DNA from: Acidimicrobiales bacterium
GTDB taxonomy: Bacteria; Actinomycetota; Acidimicrobiia; Acidimicrobiales; Bog-793
Direction of reading: 5' to 3'
Assembly: GCA_030037405.1 (NCBI GenBank)
Contig: JASHRK010000379.1
Location: 1-16,790 of the forward strand
Length of the DNA: 16,790 nucleotides
Part shown: in pieces, positions 7,270-14,950 of the stretch
Layout: the number at the start of each line of letters is the position of its first letter
Position numbering within the stretch: position 1 is the stretch's first letter
Notes under the pieces: model-generated
Told to the model about the DNA's origin: nothing
What the model saw: only the letters and a program-made list of their open reading frames with translations
Databases searched by the model: none
Program-made: the position numbers and the translations under genes

Positions 7270-8136
7270 TCACCTCCTACGAACTCTCACGAGGCCCTCC
7301 TGGACGCAGCTCATCACGAGCTCTCCGCTCTCGGTGTAGAGCAAGCCGCGGGCAAGCCCTCGGGCGCCGAAGGCGCTCGGCGAGTCCTGGTCGAAGAGAA
7401 GCCATCCGTCCATGCGGAAAGGGCGATGGAACCACATGCAGTGATCGAGGCTCGCTCCCATGAAGTGCTCGTCGTGCCAGCGGATGTGGTGGGGGCGGAG
7501 GATCGACTCGTAGAGCGTCATGTCCGAGGAGTACGTCATGACCGCAGCCTGCATGAGGGGGTCGTCGGGCATCTTGCCGTTCGTGCGAAGCCAGACCCGT
7601 TGATGGGGGTCCTCGGCGTTTCCACCGAGGAGCCAGGGAAGATCCCCGACGAAACGCTGGTCGATCGGCCGGGGCCGGTTGAAGAACCACCGCTCCATCT
7701 CTTCGTCTATCTTGCCGCGTAGCGGCTCCAGGCGTTCCTCCATCGTGAGGAGGGAGTCGGGCGGGGGCACCTCCGGCATCGGGAACTGGTGGGCGATGCT
7801 CTCCTCGGCGGCGTGGAAGGAGCACTGGAGGTTGAAGATGGCTCGCCCATGCTGGATCGCCACCACCCTTCGGGTAAGAAACGACCGCCCGTCCCGGATC
7901 CTGTCGACCTCGTAGAGGATCGGCGTCGACGGGTCACCTGGTCTCAGGAAGTAGCTGTGGAGCGAGTGCACGGTCCCCCGGTCGACGGTCCGTCCCGCGG
8001 CGACGAGCGCCTGGGCGGCAACCTGGCCCCCGAAGACTCTCTGGCGGTCCTCGTGCAGGTTGGCGCCCCGGAAGACGTCCACCTCGATAGGCTCCAGGTC
8101 GAGCAGGGCAAGCAGCTGGTCGAGGGCGTCGCTCAT
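7270..8136 (-). CDS. tesB: Acyl-CoA thioesterase II (TesB family)
   Basis: Hydrolyses acyl-CoAs to free acids and CoA in the cytoplasm. The 288 residues form the expected double hot-dog fold. The N-terminal half has VFGGQVAAQALVAAGRTV and LHSYFLRPGDPSTPI. The C-terminal half has the catalytic set: D231 (SLDHCMWFHRP), S252 (QDSPSA) and Q279 (CVQEGLV), aligning with Asp, Thr/Ser and Gln of E. coli TesB. Length is normal. The start at 8136 has no Shine-Dalgarno, and only 24 bases separate it from the divergent GtrA gene. The 35-codon membrane ORF follows directly. The physiological substrate is unknown. Confidence 0.93.
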   Translation of the reverse strand: MSDALDQLLALLDLEPIEVDVFRGANLHEDRQRVFGGQVAAQALVAAGRTVDRGTVHSLHSYFLRPGDPSTPILYEVDRIRDGRSFLTRRVVAIQHGRAIFNLQCSFHAAEESIAHQFPMPEVPPPDSLLTMEERLEPLRGKIDEEMERWFFNRPRPIDQRFVGDLPWLLGGNAEDPHQRVWLRTNGKMPDDPLMQAAVMTYSSDMTLYESILRPHHIRWHDEHFMGASLDHCMWFHRPFRMDGWLLFDQDSPSAFGARGLARGLLYTESGELVMSCVQEGLVRVRRR

Positions 8137-8144
8137 TCAGGGAG

Positions 8145-8154
8145 ACGTTAGACT
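8145..8154. promoter_or_regulatory. Candidate bidirectional promoter with overlapping -10 elements between tesB and the GtrA gene
   Basis: On the plus strand TAGACT (8149-8154) ends exactly 7 bases before the ATG at 8161. On the minus strand TAACGT (8150 to 8145) ends 9 bases before the ATG at 8136. The two share the TA at 8149-8150. Neither gene has a Shine-Dalgarno at a usable distance. With only 24 bases between start codons, both transcripts would be leaderless or have leaders of a few bases. No -35 elements are evident. Inferred from motif and spacing. Confidence 0.5.
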
Positions 8155-8160
8155 CCCGAC

Positions 8161-8766
8161 ATGGCCTCTTTGGGCGGCCGAGTCCGCGCGGGCCTGAGGA
8201 GTGGCCATGGCCGCCGCTTGCTCAAGTTCGGCTCCGTGTCCGTCGTGTCCACGGTTATCACGCAGTTGCTCTTCGTCCTCACCTACGACGTCGCCGGGCT
8301 TCCCTCGGCCGTCGCATGCAATGTCATCGCCACGGGCTGCTCCGCCGTCCCCGCCTACTGGCTGAACCGCACCTGGACGTGGGGCAAGCGGGGGAAGTCG
8401 GATCCGTGGCGAGAGATCGTGCCCTTCTGGGCGATCTCGTTTCTTGGCCTGGTCCTCTCGACACTCGCAGTCGGCCTGGCGGCCCACAACGCCGACCACG
8501 TCTCCGCTTCCCACTTCATACGGCGCGCCTTTGTCCAGATGGCGAACCTGGCGACCTACGCCCTCATCTGGGTGGGGAGGTACGTCATCTTCAACCGTTT
8601 CCTCTTCGGGGAGAGGACCCAGCCCTCCGAGGAGGAGGCGATCACTGCCACCGGGTGCACCGCCACCACTCCCGGCCTCTGCACGGCGATCGCCCCCGCC
8701 CGCCCTGTCACCTCCGACGTGGAACCGATCGCGGCTGCGGCTGAAGCGACCGGTGGCTCTCGCTGA
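8161..8766 (+). CDS. GtrA-family membrane protein
   Basis: A 201-residue protein of the GtrA-like family, small four-helix membrane proteins often linked to transfer of polyprenyl-linked sugars for cell-surface glycans. Helices lie near residues 21-42, 46-66, 84-108 and 122-145. The family signature is clear at VPAYWLNRTWTW (63-74), and KFGSVSVVSTVITQLL opens the first helix. After about residue 152 there is a polar, Ala/Thr-rich tail with no recognisable domain. No glycosyltransferase is adjacent, so the pathway is unknown. The start is supported by the TANNNT element rather than by a ribosome site. The next gene, cobT, begins 45 bases downstream on the same strand. Confidence 0.88.
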   Translation: MASLGGRVRAGLRSGHGRRLLKFGSVSVVSTVITQLLFVLTYDVAGLPSAVACNVIATGCSAVPAYWLNRTWTWGKRGKSDPWREIVPFWAISFLGLVLSTLAVGLAAHNADHVSASHFIRRAFVQMANLATYALIWVGRYVIFNRFLFGERTQPSEEEAITATGCTATTPGLCTAIAPARPVTSDVEPIAAAAEATGGSR

Positions 8767-8800
8767 GCGTACCGGGCGCGGAGGGCGTGAGACGTTGTCG

Positions 8801-8806
8801 AGGAGG
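8801..8806 (+). promoter_or_regulatory. Ribosome binding site setting the TTG start of cobT
   Basis: AGGAGG lies five bases before the TTG at 8812. No ATG or GTG in frame nearby is as well placed, so the TTG start is preferred. Confidence 0.8.
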
Positions 8807-8811
8807 CGTTC

Positions 8812-9906
8812 TTGCCGGAGCTGAAGGAGTCCCTGTCCGGGATCGCCCGGCCTGACCGATCCGTCGCGGCCGCCGCGAACGAGAGGCAGGCGGCGCTCAC
8901 GAAGCCTCCGGGTGCGCTCGGAGCGATCGAGGAGCTCGGCAGCCGTCTCGCAGCCATCGCCGGCACGTGCCCTCCTCCGGTACCGGAGGCGCCGGTGGTC
9001 GCCGTGTTCGCGGGGGACCACGGCGTGTTGGCGGAGGGCGTCTCGCCATGGCCGGCCGAGGTCACCGCGCAGATGGTGGCGAACTTCCTTGCCGGCGGCG
9101 CCGCCATCAACGTGATCGCCAACGAAGTGGGAGCTTCCGTCGTGGCCGTCGACGTCGGAGTGGCAACGCCCGTTCCCGGAGACCACGGTTCCCTCGTGCG
9201 CGCCAACGTACGGCCGGGCACGGCCAACCTTGCCAAGGAGCCGGCGATGTCGCTCGACGAGGCGCGTAGCTCCATGCAGGTGGGGCTATCGGTCGCCGAC
9301 GGTCTGGTCGACCAGGGCGCCGATCTCCTCGTCACAGGCGACATGGGCATCGGGAACACGACTCCGTCGGCCGCCTTGGTGGCGGCGCTCACGGGCTGGC
9401 CAGCTCGCGCCGTCACGGGCAGAGGGACGGGGATATCCGACGAGGTTCTCGATCGGAAGATCGCCGTAGTCGAGGCCGGGCTGCAGCGCGTGGCAGCCAG
9501 CTACTCCGTCGCCGTCACCTCGCTCAGCTCTCTTGCCCCCGAAGTGCTGCTCGCCGAGCTTGGGGGGCTCGAGATCGGAGCCATCTCCGGGTTCGTCATC
9601 GGCGCAGCGCGCCGTCGGGTTCCGATCGTGCTCGACGGCGTCGTCTCGCTTGCCGGGGCGCTCGTCGCCTGCTCGCTCCACCCGGCCATCGTCGACTACC
9701 TCGTTCCCGGGCACCGCTCGGTCGAGCCAGGGGCGACGGCTGCCATGGAGCACCTCGGCATCGAGCCGATCCTCGACCTTAAGCTCCGCCTCGGAGAGGG
9801 TACTGGCGGCTGCCTGGCGGTGCCTGTCATACGGACGGCGGCTCGGGTTCTCGCGGAGATGGCGACCTTCGACGACGCCGGAGTCTCTGGCCCGGCCGGG
9901 GCGTGA
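8812..9906 (+). CDS. cobT: Nicotinate-nucleotide--dimethylbenzimidazole phosphoribosyltransferase
   Basis: Transfers the phosphoribosyl group of nicotinate mononucleotide to a benzimidazole base, making the alpha-ribazole phosphate used for the cobalamin lower ligand. The 364 residues match the family length. Motifs: the N-terminal KPPGALGAIEELG; VVAVFAGDHGV around D69; GDMGIGNTTPSAAL starting at G176; and LRLGEGTGG with E329 aligning with the catalytic Glu317 of Salmonella CobT. TTG start with a strong ribosome site. No other cobalamin gene is in the window, so it is either a solitary salvage gene or separated from the rest. Its last 80 bases overlap the end of the convergent lnt-like gene. 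Confidence 0.95.
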   Translation: MPELKESLSGIARPDRSVAAAANERQAALTKPPGALGAIEELGSRLAAIAGTCPPPVPEAPVVAVFAGDHGVLAEGVSPWPAEVTAQMVANFLAGGAAINVIANEVGASVVAVDVGVATPVPGDHGSLVRANVRPGTANLAKEPAMSLDEARSSMQVGLSVADGLVDQGADLLVTGDMGIGNTTPSAALVAALTGWPARAVTGRGTGISDEVLDRKIAVVEAGLQRVAASYSVAVTSLSSLAPEVLLAELGGLEIGAISGFVIGAARRRVPIVLDGVVSLAGALVACSLHPAIVDYLVPGHRSVEPGATAAMEHLGIEPILDLKLRLGEGTGGCLAVPVIRTAARVLAEMATFDDAGVSGPAGA

Positions 9907-11404
9907 TCCGCCGGTCCTCCGAGAGAGTCCACCCGAGTGCCACGAGCACGAGCGATCCGATGAGCACGGGGAGATCGCCTGCCGCCTGGTAGGCGGTGGT
10001 GCCGTCGAGCTCGGGCACGGTAGCCTCGACGATGGCAGGTCTCGAGAGCGCCGTCTCTCTCAGCACCGCCCCGGAGGGGTTGATGACCGCGCTGTAGCCG
10101 GTGGGGGCCGCCTGCAGCACATAGCGGTCCTCTTCGAGCGCCTGCAGGCGCGAGGCGGCGATCTCCTGGGCGGGAGCCTGGGCGTTCGAGTACGAGGAGG
10201 TGTTGGTGGGGACGATGATCACCCTGCCGCCGGCACCCACGCCCGAACGCCCGCGGTCGGCGAAGAACACCTCGAAGGAGATGAGGGCGGCGAGACGCCC
10301 GGCCGGCGTGGCGATCATGCCGCTCCCGTGACCTGGTATGGCGTCGCGGGGCACCAGCGACAGGTTGGCGAGGTGGGAGAAGAAGGAGCGGTAAGGGACG
10401 TACTCCCCGAAGGGAACGCGGTGCACCTTCTCGAAGGTCGCGACGAGGCGGCCGGAGGGCGAGATCGCCACGATCTCGTTGCGGAACCTGGTAGCGCCGA
10501 CGTCCTCGGTCACGCCGGCGACGAGCGTGGCATGGTGGTTGCGGGCGATCTCTTCGAGCGTTCTCTCGGCACGAGAGCCACGAAAGGGCGTCGTCCCCAT
10601 GGCGACGACGTCCTCGGGCCAGAGGATCAGCTCCGGATGCCCGCGGATCCTCTCGGTCTCTCTGACGGCTGCGTCGAAGACACGGGCCGCAGGCACCTCG
10701 ACCGCAGACAGCCCTCTCTGCCCTCCCCCCTGGACGAGAGCTACGGACAGCTCGCGCCCGGGCCCCGACCGGGAGTGAGCCGGCAGCGCAGGGAGGGAGA
10801 CGGAGCCGGCCCCTGCGAGCGCTCCGCATGCGACGAGGCAGGCGAGGGCGGGGAAGTCCTGATTAGCCCGACGTGAAGCGTGGGCGTGCGCCGTCGTGGC
10901 GCTCACGACCAGCTCCGCCACGGCGCCAGCACCGAGCACGGCCGTGAAGACCACGATGAGCGGACCGCCGAGGCGGGCGGCGAACTGGAGGGGGCCGCCC
11001 ACCTGCCCGAGGGCGGCGGAACCGAGAGGAAGGCCACCGAAGGGCCAGGAGTCCCTCACCCATTCCGCCAGCGTGAAGGCGCCCGCAGCCGCCGGCGCCC
11101 GCAGCGGGCCTGACGGGGGGACGAGGGCGGCGCCGAGAGCGAGGATCGCCGCTTCGACGATCACGAGGACGACGTAACCGGCCTCGCTGAACTGGACGGC
11201 CCACGCCAGCCCGACGGCGAACTGCCCGACCCCGGCGAGCATCCCGGCGCCGAGGCGCCCGGCGAAGCTCCGTCCCGAGAGGGCGAAGACGACGAGGGCG
11301 AGCCCGACAAGCCCGACCGGCCAGGCGGTGAGCGGTGGGAGCGAGCACCCGACGAGCGCCCCTCCGACGAGGGGCACGGCGAGGCGCACGACGGGGCGCC
11401 TCAT
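9827..11404 (-). CDS. lnt: Apolipoprotein N-acyltransferase-like protein with Ser at the nucleophile position
   Basis: Lnt adds the third acyl chain to lipoproteins at the membrane. From ATG at 11404 (ATGA overlap with hemY) the protein has 525 residues: about six N-terminal membrane helices, a nitrilase-like periplasmic domain (about 240-480), then a last helix (LPVLIGSLVLVALGW) and a basic tail. Two triad residues align with E. coli: E264 (ILWPED) and K326 (EKVHRVPFGEYVP). The position of the catalytic Cys is S376, in ALISFEVFFADR, encoded by TCC. Other conserved parts remain (VPTNTSSYS, RLQALEEDRYVLQAAPTG, FGEY). So the fold is clear but the chemistry is uncertain: a Ser nucleophile, an altered function, or an inactive homologue. 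A longer frame from 11602 only adds sequence inside hemY. The tail overlaps cobT by 80 bases. Confidence 0.82.
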   Translation of the reverse strand: MRRPVVRLAVPLVGGALVGCSLPPLTAWPVGLVGLALVVFALSGRSFAGRLGAGMLAGVGQFAVGLAWAVQFSEAGYVVLVIVEAAILALGAALVPPSGPLRAPAAAGAFTLAEWVRDSWPFGGLPLGSAALGQVGGPLQFAARLGGPLIVVFTAVLGAGAVAELVVSATTAHAHASRRANQDFPALACLVACGALAGAGSVSLPALPAHSRSGPGRELSVALVQGGGQRGLSAVEVPAARVFDAAVRETERIRGHPELILWPEDVVAMGTTPFRGSRAERTLEEIARNHHATLVAGVTEDVGATRFRNEIVAISPSGRLVATFEKVHRVPFGEYVPYRSFFSHLANLSLVPRDAIPGHGSGMIATPAGRLAALISFEVFFADRGRSGVGAGGRVIIVPTNTSSYSNAQAPAQEIAASRLQALEEDRYVLQAAPTGYSAVINPSGAVLRETALSRPAIVEATVPELDGTTAYQAAGDLPVLIGSLVLVALGWTLSEDRRITPRPGQRLRRRRRSPSPREPEPPSV

Positions 11405-12897
11405 ACGAGGAGGGAGTCGGCTACCGCTCCTCCGGCCGCCTGGCCGCTCGAGATGCAGGCGGGGATGCCGATGCCTCCGAGGACGGCGCCGGCGAGCTCG
11501 ACGCTCGGCAGCTCGGCCAGCTCCCTCCGCGCCCTTGCCACGAGAGAGCGGTGACCGGGCCGGTACTGGGGGAAGCTGTGATCGAAGCGGGTCACGCGCC
11601 AAGCCTTGTGCTTGGCGACTACCCCGGCCAGGTCCGCGAGCTCGCCGGCGAGAAGGCGTGCCAGCTCGCCGTCGTCGAGCTCACCGATTCGCTCGTCCCC
11701 GTACCGTCCCGCCGACACGCGGACGAGCGCCGTGCCCGGCTGGGACATCCAGGGCCACTTGCTCGTGAGAAACGTTGCCGCCGTCATCAGCCTCTCCTCG
11801 TTGCGAGGCACCAGGAAGCCGCTCCAGCCCGAAGGGAGAACCAGCTGCTCGCGCTCGAAGGCGAGCGTCGCCATGGCAACCGAGGCGTAAGGGACCTCGC
11901 CGAGAGCGGCGCTGGCGCCCGGGGCGAACCCTTTCACGATCTCGGAGGCGACGTAGCCCGGGAGGGCGAGCACGAGCCCGTGCGCCTCGACAGTCCGTGT
12001 CGCCGTCTCGAGACGCCACGGAGGAGAGCCGGGCTGCCCAGGCACGAGCTCGACGGCCGTCACGGGCGTTCTCGTCAGGATCTCGACGCCTCCCTGCTCG
12101 AGCTCCCGCTGGCAGGCCCGGACCAGCCTCGCCAGGCCGCCCCGGACGCCAAGAAACGGCGACCTTTGCTCCGGCTCGCCGCCTCCCGGCGCCGGCACCG
12201 GGCCCGGCACCGGGGGCGGGAGGGTCGTCGCGAGGGGAGCGAGGACGTCGTGGCGACCGGAAAGGGCGCTTGCGATCTGGGGGGCGACGACACCGAGGGA
12301 GAGGGTGTCGACGCCACCGGCGTTGATCCCGCCGAGGAGGGGGTCGACGAGTCGGTCGACGACCTCGTCACCGAGGCGGGGCCGCAGGATGTCGCCCGCC
12401 GATCGCTCGGCCGGCGACTGGCCGCCGGGGTCGTCCTCGAGACCGAGCTCCGCACCCGTGAGATCGGGCCCGGGGAGGCTCGAGTCGAGGCGGGCCCGTT
12501 CGACTCCTGCCGGAGAGACGACGCCGCTCTCGGCGACGGCCTCCAGGTCGGTCGGGACCCCCACCACGGTGCCTCTCGGTATCGGTCTCAGGCGGCCGTA
12601 GGAGAAGATGCCGGCGGACCGAGCGCTCGGCTCGACGAGATCGTCGCCGAGCCCGACCTCGCGACACAGCCTCTCGGCGCTTGGGTCGCGGCGTAAGAAC
12701 TGGTCCGGGCCGAGCTCGACGGGGACGCCGGCTACCTCTCCCGAGGAGATCCTGCCGCCGAGCTCCCCCGTCTCTTCGAGCAGCAGGACGTGTACTCCCG
12801 CCGGAGAGGCCGCCAGCACCCGGGCTGCGACGATCCCGCTGATGCCCCCGCCGACGACGGCGACGACGGGGCGGGAGCCGGCAGGTCCCTCAGCCAC
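11401..12897 (-). CDS. hemY: Coproporphyrinogen III / protoporphyrinogen oxidase (HemY type)
   Basis: FAD oxidase of late haem synthesis, 498 residues from GTG at 12897. The dinucleotide-binding motif GGGISG is at 16-21, with the acidic strand end and GELGGRI after it. Further family segments: DQFLRR, PLLGGINAGGVDTLSLG, FLGVRGGLARLV, and the C-terminal flavin-binding GIGIPACISSGQAAGGAVADSL. The start overlaps the hemH stop by 8 bases (GTGGCTGA), and the stop overlaps the lnt start, so translation is probably coupled. In Gram-positive bacteria this enzyme usually works on coproporphyrinogen III (also named cgoX); together with the Bacillus-type HemH that is the likelier role here. An apparently much longer frame to 13605 is antiframe sequence through hemH. 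Confidence 0.92.
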   Translation of the reverse strand: MAEGPAGSRPVVAVVGGGISGIVAARVLAASPAGVHVLLLEETGELGGRISSGEVAGVPVELGPDQFLRRDPSAERLCREVGLGDDLVEPSARSAGIFSYGRLRPIPRGTVVGVPTDLEAVAESGVVSPAGVERARLDSSLPGPDLTGAELGLEDDPGGQSPAERSAGDILRPRLGDEVVDRLVDPLLGGINAGGVDTLSLGVVAPQIASALSGRHDVLAPLATTLPPPVPGPVPAPGGGEPEQRSPFLGVRGGLARLVRACQRELEQGGVEILTRTPVTAVELVPGQPGSPPWRLETATRTVEAHGLVLALPGYVASEIVKGFAPGASAALGEVPYASVAMATLAFEREQLVLPSGWSGFLVPRNEERLMTAATFLTSKWPWMSQPGTALVRVSAGRYGDERIGELDDGELARLLAGELADLAGVVAKHKAWRVTRFDHSFPQYRPGHRSLVARARRELAELPSVELAGAVLGGIGIPACISSGQAAGGAVADSLLV

Positions 12898-13846
12898 CCA
12901 GCGCCTCTGCCGCCTCCAGGACGTACCCGGCGAGCGACTCGCACAGGAGAGGGTCGGCGTTGAGCGAGGTCGTCCGTGCGAAACGGAGACCGGTTTCGGT
13001 GGCGACCTTTCTCGCCTCGATGTCGAGGTCGTAGTTGATCTCGAGGTGGTCCGAGGTGAACCCCGCCGGGCAGACGACCGCCGTCGTGACACCATCTCCC
13101 GGCAGCCCGCGGAGCACGTCGAGGATGTCGGGTCCGATCCAGGGCTCGGGCGTCCGCCCTGCGCTCTGCCAGCAGGTGCGCCAACGGGCGACATCGCTGC
13201 GCCGGGCCACGAGCTCGGCGGTCTCGCGCAGCCTCCTGTCGTAGCCGTCGCCGGCGTCGATGATCCGCCGGGGGAGGGAGTGGGCCGTGACGAGCAGCTC
13301 GGCGCTCTCGTCGCCCGGCGAGGCTCCCGCCAGGGCGAAGGCCTCCGTGACCCGCTTGGCGAGGAGGTCGACGAGAACGGGGTCGTCGTGCCAGTCCTCG
13401 ACGAAAGAGACGGGAAGCCCGTGCGCCTCCGTCCTGGCCCGTGCCCTGTCGAGGTACTCGCCGACGCTTCCAGAGGAGTAGTGGGGCGCGAGCACGAGTC
13501 CGACGAGCGCCTCGGCCCCGCCGCCGGCGAGCTCGTCGACCGCTGCCTCGATCTTGGGGTGGGAGTGCTTGGAGCCGTACCGGCAGGTGAAGCGCCCTGG
13601 GTCACGGCTCTCCAGGACCGCCTGGATGCCGGCGACCTGCTCGGAGGTTCTGGCGGTGAGCTGGGAGGTGCCGCCTACCGCCTCGTACCGGCGCCGAAGG
13701 TCGGCGAGCTGCTCGGGGGAGGGCGGGCGGCCGCGGCGCACATCCGTGTAGAACTCCTCCACCTCTTCCGGCGACCCGGGAGTCCCGTAGGCCATGACGA
13801 CGACGCCGATCTTTCCCGCCGGTCCCGGCGCCTCCTCGAGCCTCAC
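12890..13846 (-). CDS. hemH: Ferrochelatase, probably coproporphyrin type
   Basis: Inserts ferrous iron into the porphyrin. 318 residues from GTG at 13846, whose GTGA overlaps the hemE stop; B. subtilis HemH is a similar length. Conserved points: MAYGTPG with Y20 (matching Tyr13 of B. subtilis), the RRGRPPSPEQLADLRRRYEAVGG segment (here split: RRGRPPSPEQLADL and RRRYEAVGG), TAHSLP with H189 (matching His183), CWQSAGRTPEPWIGPD, and SDHLEINYD with E269 (matching Glu264). This close match to the Bacillus enzyme suggests use of coproporphyrin III (name cpfC in that scheme). No hemQ/chdC, needed to finish that route, is seen in this window. Cys ligands of the [2Fe-2S] cluster seen in mycobacterial enzymes were not evident. 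Confidence 0.93.
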   Translation of the reverse strand: MRLEEAPGPAGKIGVVVMAYGTPGSPEEVEEFYTDVRRGRPPSPEQLADLRRRYEAVGGTSQLTARTSEQVAGIQAVLESRDPGRFTCRYGSKHSHPKIEAAVDELAGGGAEALVGLVLAPHYSSGSVGEYLDRARARTEAHGLPVSFVEDWHDDPVLVDLLAKRVTEAFALAGASPGDESAELLVTAHSLPRRIIDAGDGYDRRLRETAELVARRSDVARWRTCWQSAGRTPEPWIGPDILDVLRGLPGDGVTTAVVCPAGFTSDHLEINYDLDIEARKVATETGLRFARTTSLNADPLLCESLAGYVLEAAEALGG

Positions 13847-14859
13847 CTCGCTGTCTCCTCGTGGACGAGGTCGACCACGGCTTGGAGCACTCCGGGGTCG
13901 GTGTCTGGCAGCACGCCGTGACCGAGGTTGAAGACGTGGCCGGGGAGAGTCTTCGCCTCGGCCAGGACTTCTCGGGTGGCCGCCTCGACGACCTCCGGCG
14001 GGGCGAGGCATAGGGCGGGATCGAGGTTGCCCTGGAGGGCGATCCCCTCTCCCACGCGAGCCGAGGCGTCAGGGAGCGACACCCTCCAGTCGATCCCGAC
14101 GACGTCTGCGCCCGCCTGCGCCATGAGGTCGAGGAGCTCGCCAGTCCCGACCCCGAAGTGGATGCGCGGCACTCCGACATCTCTCAGCCCGTCGAGGATC
14201 GTCCGCGAGTAGGGCAGGGCGTAGCGGAGGTACTCGGGGCGAGAGAGCGAGCCTGCCCAGCTGTCGAAGAGCTGGACGGCACCGGCACCGGCACCCACCT
14301 CGGCCCGCAAGGTCGCAAGGGCGATATCGGCGAGGGCGGAGCAGAGGCGGTGCCAGAGGGTCGGCTCGGCGTGCATGAGCGCCTTCGTCCTCGCGAAGTT
14401 GCGAGAAGGGCCGCCCTCGATCAGGTAGCTCGCGAGCGTGAAGGGAGCCCCGGCAAAGCCGATGAGCGGGACGTCGAGCTCTCCCGCGAGCAGGCGGGCC
14501 GTCTCGAGCACCGGGGCGAGGTCGCTCTCGGGCTCGAGAGGGCGGAGGCGGTCGAGGTCGCTCGCGTCGCGAAAGGGCGGGTCGAGCACCGGCCCCCGGC
14601 CCGGCAGGACTTTGATATCGACGCCGACGCCGACGAGGGGGACGACGATGTCGGAGAAGAGGATGGCGGCGTCGACCCCGTAGCGGCGTACCGGTTGCAG
14701 CGTCAGCTCGACGGCGATCTCCGGCGTGCGGACGGCGTCGAGGATGTCCCCGTCCCTACGGAGAGCCCTGTACTCAGGGAGAGAGCGGCCTGCCTGGCGC
14801 ATGAACCAGACGGGAGTCCTCTCGACCGGCTCGCACCGGCACGCCTGGAGAAAGCTCAC
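13843..14859 (-). CDS. hemE: Uroporphyrinogen decarboxylase
   Basis: Converts uroporphyrinogen III to coproporphyrinogen III in the cytoplasm. 338 residues from GTG at 14859, normal for the family. The signature PVWFMRQAGRSLPEYR is at about 16-31. Active-site residues seen: R21 and R25, D70 (ILFSDI), Y145 (GAPFTLASYLIEGG) and H314 (FNLGHGVLP). It is the first gene of hemE-hemH-hemY-lnt, in which each junction overlaps by 4 or 8 bases, so one transcript is likely. No strong Shine-Dalgarno precedes the GTG; a TAGGGT element lies 9 bases upstream. It is divergent from ctaE, 91 bases away, placing haem supply beside oxidase genes. Confidence 0.96.
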   Translation of the reverse strand: MSFLQACRCEPVERTPVWFMRQAGRSLPEYRALRRDGDILDAVRTPEIAVELTLQPVRRYGVDAAILFSDIVVPLVGVGVDIKVLPGRGPVLDPPFRDASDLDRLRPLEPESDLAPVLETARLLAGELDVPLIGFAGAPFTLASYLIEGGPSRNFARTKALMHAEPTLWHRLCSALADIALATLRAEVGAGAGAVQLFDSWAGSLSRPEYLRYALPYSRTILDGLRDVGVPRIHFGVGTGELLDLMAQAGADVVGIDWRVSLPDASARVGEGIALQGNLDPALCLAPPEVVEAATREVLAEAKTLPGHVFNLGHGVLPDTDPGVLQAVVDLVHEETAR

Positions 14860-14867
14860 GCCGCTCG

Positions 14868-14873
14868 ACCCTA
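14868..14873 (-). promoter_or_regulatory. Candidate -10 element (TAGGGT) for hemE
   Basis: Read on the minus strand, TAGGGT fits TANNNT and ends 9 bases before the GTG at 14859. That would give a leader of zero to two bases. It is weaker than the two TAGACT sites, because the spacing is longer and TAGGGT overlaps a plausible weak AGGG ribosome site. Confidence 0.3.
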
Positions 14874-14950
14874 CTTCGCACCCTCGCCAGCCCGATCGTC
14901 ACGGAGCAGGGGCGCGTTTGGCCGACCACCTCTCCCGTGAGGTAAGAAAC

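Noticed and set aside
12898..13605. N-terminal extension of the hemY frame upstream of 12897
   Set aside because: The extra residues are Ser/Arg/Pro-rich antiframe sequence inside hemH. The FAD-binding motif begins right after the GTG at 12897, which overlaps the hemH stop.
11335..13921. Two long plus-strand frames (11335-12696 and 12608-13921) opposite hemY and hemH
   Set aside because: Low-complexity Arg/Ala/Gly translations with no family match. The minus-strand proteins have complete active-site motifs.
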